A stretch of 24,723 nt of DNA. Source: Gracilaria caudata (lineage: Eukaryota; Rhodophyta; Florideophyceae; Gracilariales; Gracilariaceae). The notes below the pieces were generated by a model that worked only from the letters and a program-made list of their open reading frames with translations, ran no database searches and was not told the DNA's origin. Positions 24,140-24,723 of this stretch are shown here, in pieces. The stretch covers positions 14,962-39,684 of the forward strand of contig JASCIV010000140.1 in assembly GCA_030374735.1 (NCBI GenBank). The letters are read 5' to 3'. The position numbers and the translations under genes are program-made. Position 1 is the first letter of the stretch. Every line of letters begins with the position of its first letter.

Positions 24140-24723
24140 TTACATGGGCATCACGATGCCGTCCTTAATATAGCAAACCTTGGTAGTCGGCAACACAAAG
24201 GTTGGAGGACCGTGTCTTGTACACGCACAGGTGTAACTCTTGCCGACCTCACCACAGTGACACACGTCGTCATCATGCTTGCACTTCACAACATCGCTGA
24301 ACAGATGCTCGTCGGTGTCCATCTCACCGTCCGTACCAAAGCCAAGGGCAGAAGCAATGATATGAAAGATCTCAGTGTTGTCCATGTTGCCACCAACCCT
24401 CTCAGCACCTGGGCCATATCCGAACACACCGACGTCCTGCATAGTATGAACACCAGTGGAGCCAGTTGGATTAATGTTACCGGAAAGGAAAATGCCATTC
24501 GGGTCATCCTCTGGATTCTTAAAGTAACCTAGATCAGTACGGGTTGCAGGTCTCTTGATAGAAGGAGACACCTTGTAGTCCTCAGTGTGGTCGGGAAAGT
24601 TGTTCATACCAGCAGCAAGTGTAGTACGTACGTCCCAGGTGTCCGGGAAACCGTCACCGTCGCTATCATCGTAGTCAGGATAACCAGCATTAGAGTACGT
24701 ACCAATAGCAGTACGGCGAGCAC
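24140..24723 (-). CDS. Alkaline phosphatase (PhoA-like), C-terminal part, partial
   Basis: The gene enters from beyond the window's right edge and reads leftward; the frame is open to base 24723. The segment GVHTMQDVGVFGYGPGAERV matches the PhoA motif in which the His binds zinc (His412 in E. coli), and the following MDNTEIFHIIASALGFG matches the family's last helix. Upstream, DYDDSDGDGFPDTWD resembles the Ca-binding-type loop in some secreted alkaline phosphatases, then PDHTEDYKV. Past the usual end of the family is a Cys-rich extension with seven cysteines (KCKHDDDVCHCGEVGKSYTC onward). The enzyme would release phosphate from monoesters, probably outside the cell. The stop TAA at 24142-24140 lies within CAT|GTAAGTATTTT, a near-perfect splice donor, so the coding region may continue in a further exon, ending here at 24144. 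Confidence 0.85.
   Translation of the reverse strand, partial: ARRTAIGTYSNAGYPDYDDSDGDGFPDTWDVRTTLAAGMNNFPDHTEDYKVSPSIKRPATRTDLGYFKNPEDDPNGIFLSGNINPTGSTGVHTMQDVGVFGYGPGAERVGGNMDNTEIFHIIASALGFGTDGEMDTDEHLFSDVVKCKHDDDVCHCGEVGKSYTCACTRHGPPTFVLPTTKVCYIKDGIVMPM

Noticed and set aside
1..24723. tRNA, rRNA, transposon or CRISPR features
   Set aside because: I saw no tRNA B-box-type sequence with matching arms, no rRNA, no transposase or reverse-transcriptase motifs and no regularly spaced direct repeats.

Overview
The window reads as nuclear DNA from an intron-poor photosynthetic eukaryote, most likely a red alga of the Chondrus/florideophyte kind. This assignment is inference. It rests on eukaryotic genes that are nearly all single uninterrupted reading frames, divergent core histone genes, plastid-type leader sequences, an algal fatty acid photodecarboxylase, an SnRK1-type kinase, and only two recognisable GTAAGT splice donors. 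Several open frames extend upstream only through GTG or TTG; I took the first supported ATG as the start in each case.

Layout. 65-847 encodes a plastid DUF2358 protein and 1096-2997 a GMC-family fatty acid photodecarboxylase, both on the + strand. 3732-5453 is a USP1-like deubiquitinase. 6272-7303 is an orphan protein with two copies of one domain. 7818-9242 (-) is the ALG3 mannosyltransferase of the N-glycan pathway, divergent from 10574-12025 (+), the tRNA m1G37 methyltransferase TRM5. 12407-12817 (-) and 13591-13902 (+) are histones H3 and H4, sharing a 773-bp CCAAT-rich promoter. 15281-16807 is the AMPK/SnRK1 alpha catalytic subunit. 16894-17631 (-) and 18042-18905 (+) are head-to-head paralogous F-box-like/LRR proteins. 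19242-23164 (two exons, 89-bp intron) is a large PDXDC1-like protein that appears to have lost the catalytic PLP lysine and carries a long acidic Ser/Glu tail. 24140-24723 (-) is the 3' part of an alkaline phosphatase gene that runs off the window.

The genes are mostly unrelated housekeeping loci. Local groupings are the two plastid-targeted genes at the left, the histone pair, and the LRR pair. I see no transposon, tRNA, rRNA or CRISPR array.

The most interesting signals are: (1) stem-loops of matching design just downstream of both histone stop codons, resembling the animal histone mRNA 3'-end element; (2) the PDXDC1-like pseudoenzyme with regularly spaced aromatic islands in its tail; (3) a photodecarboxylase with its diagnostic Cys and Arg intact; (4) the diverged head-to-head LRR pair; (5) an orphan protein built by internal duplication; (6) a 27-nt double palindrome upstream of TRM5. 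I do not see a convincing multi-gene novel system.
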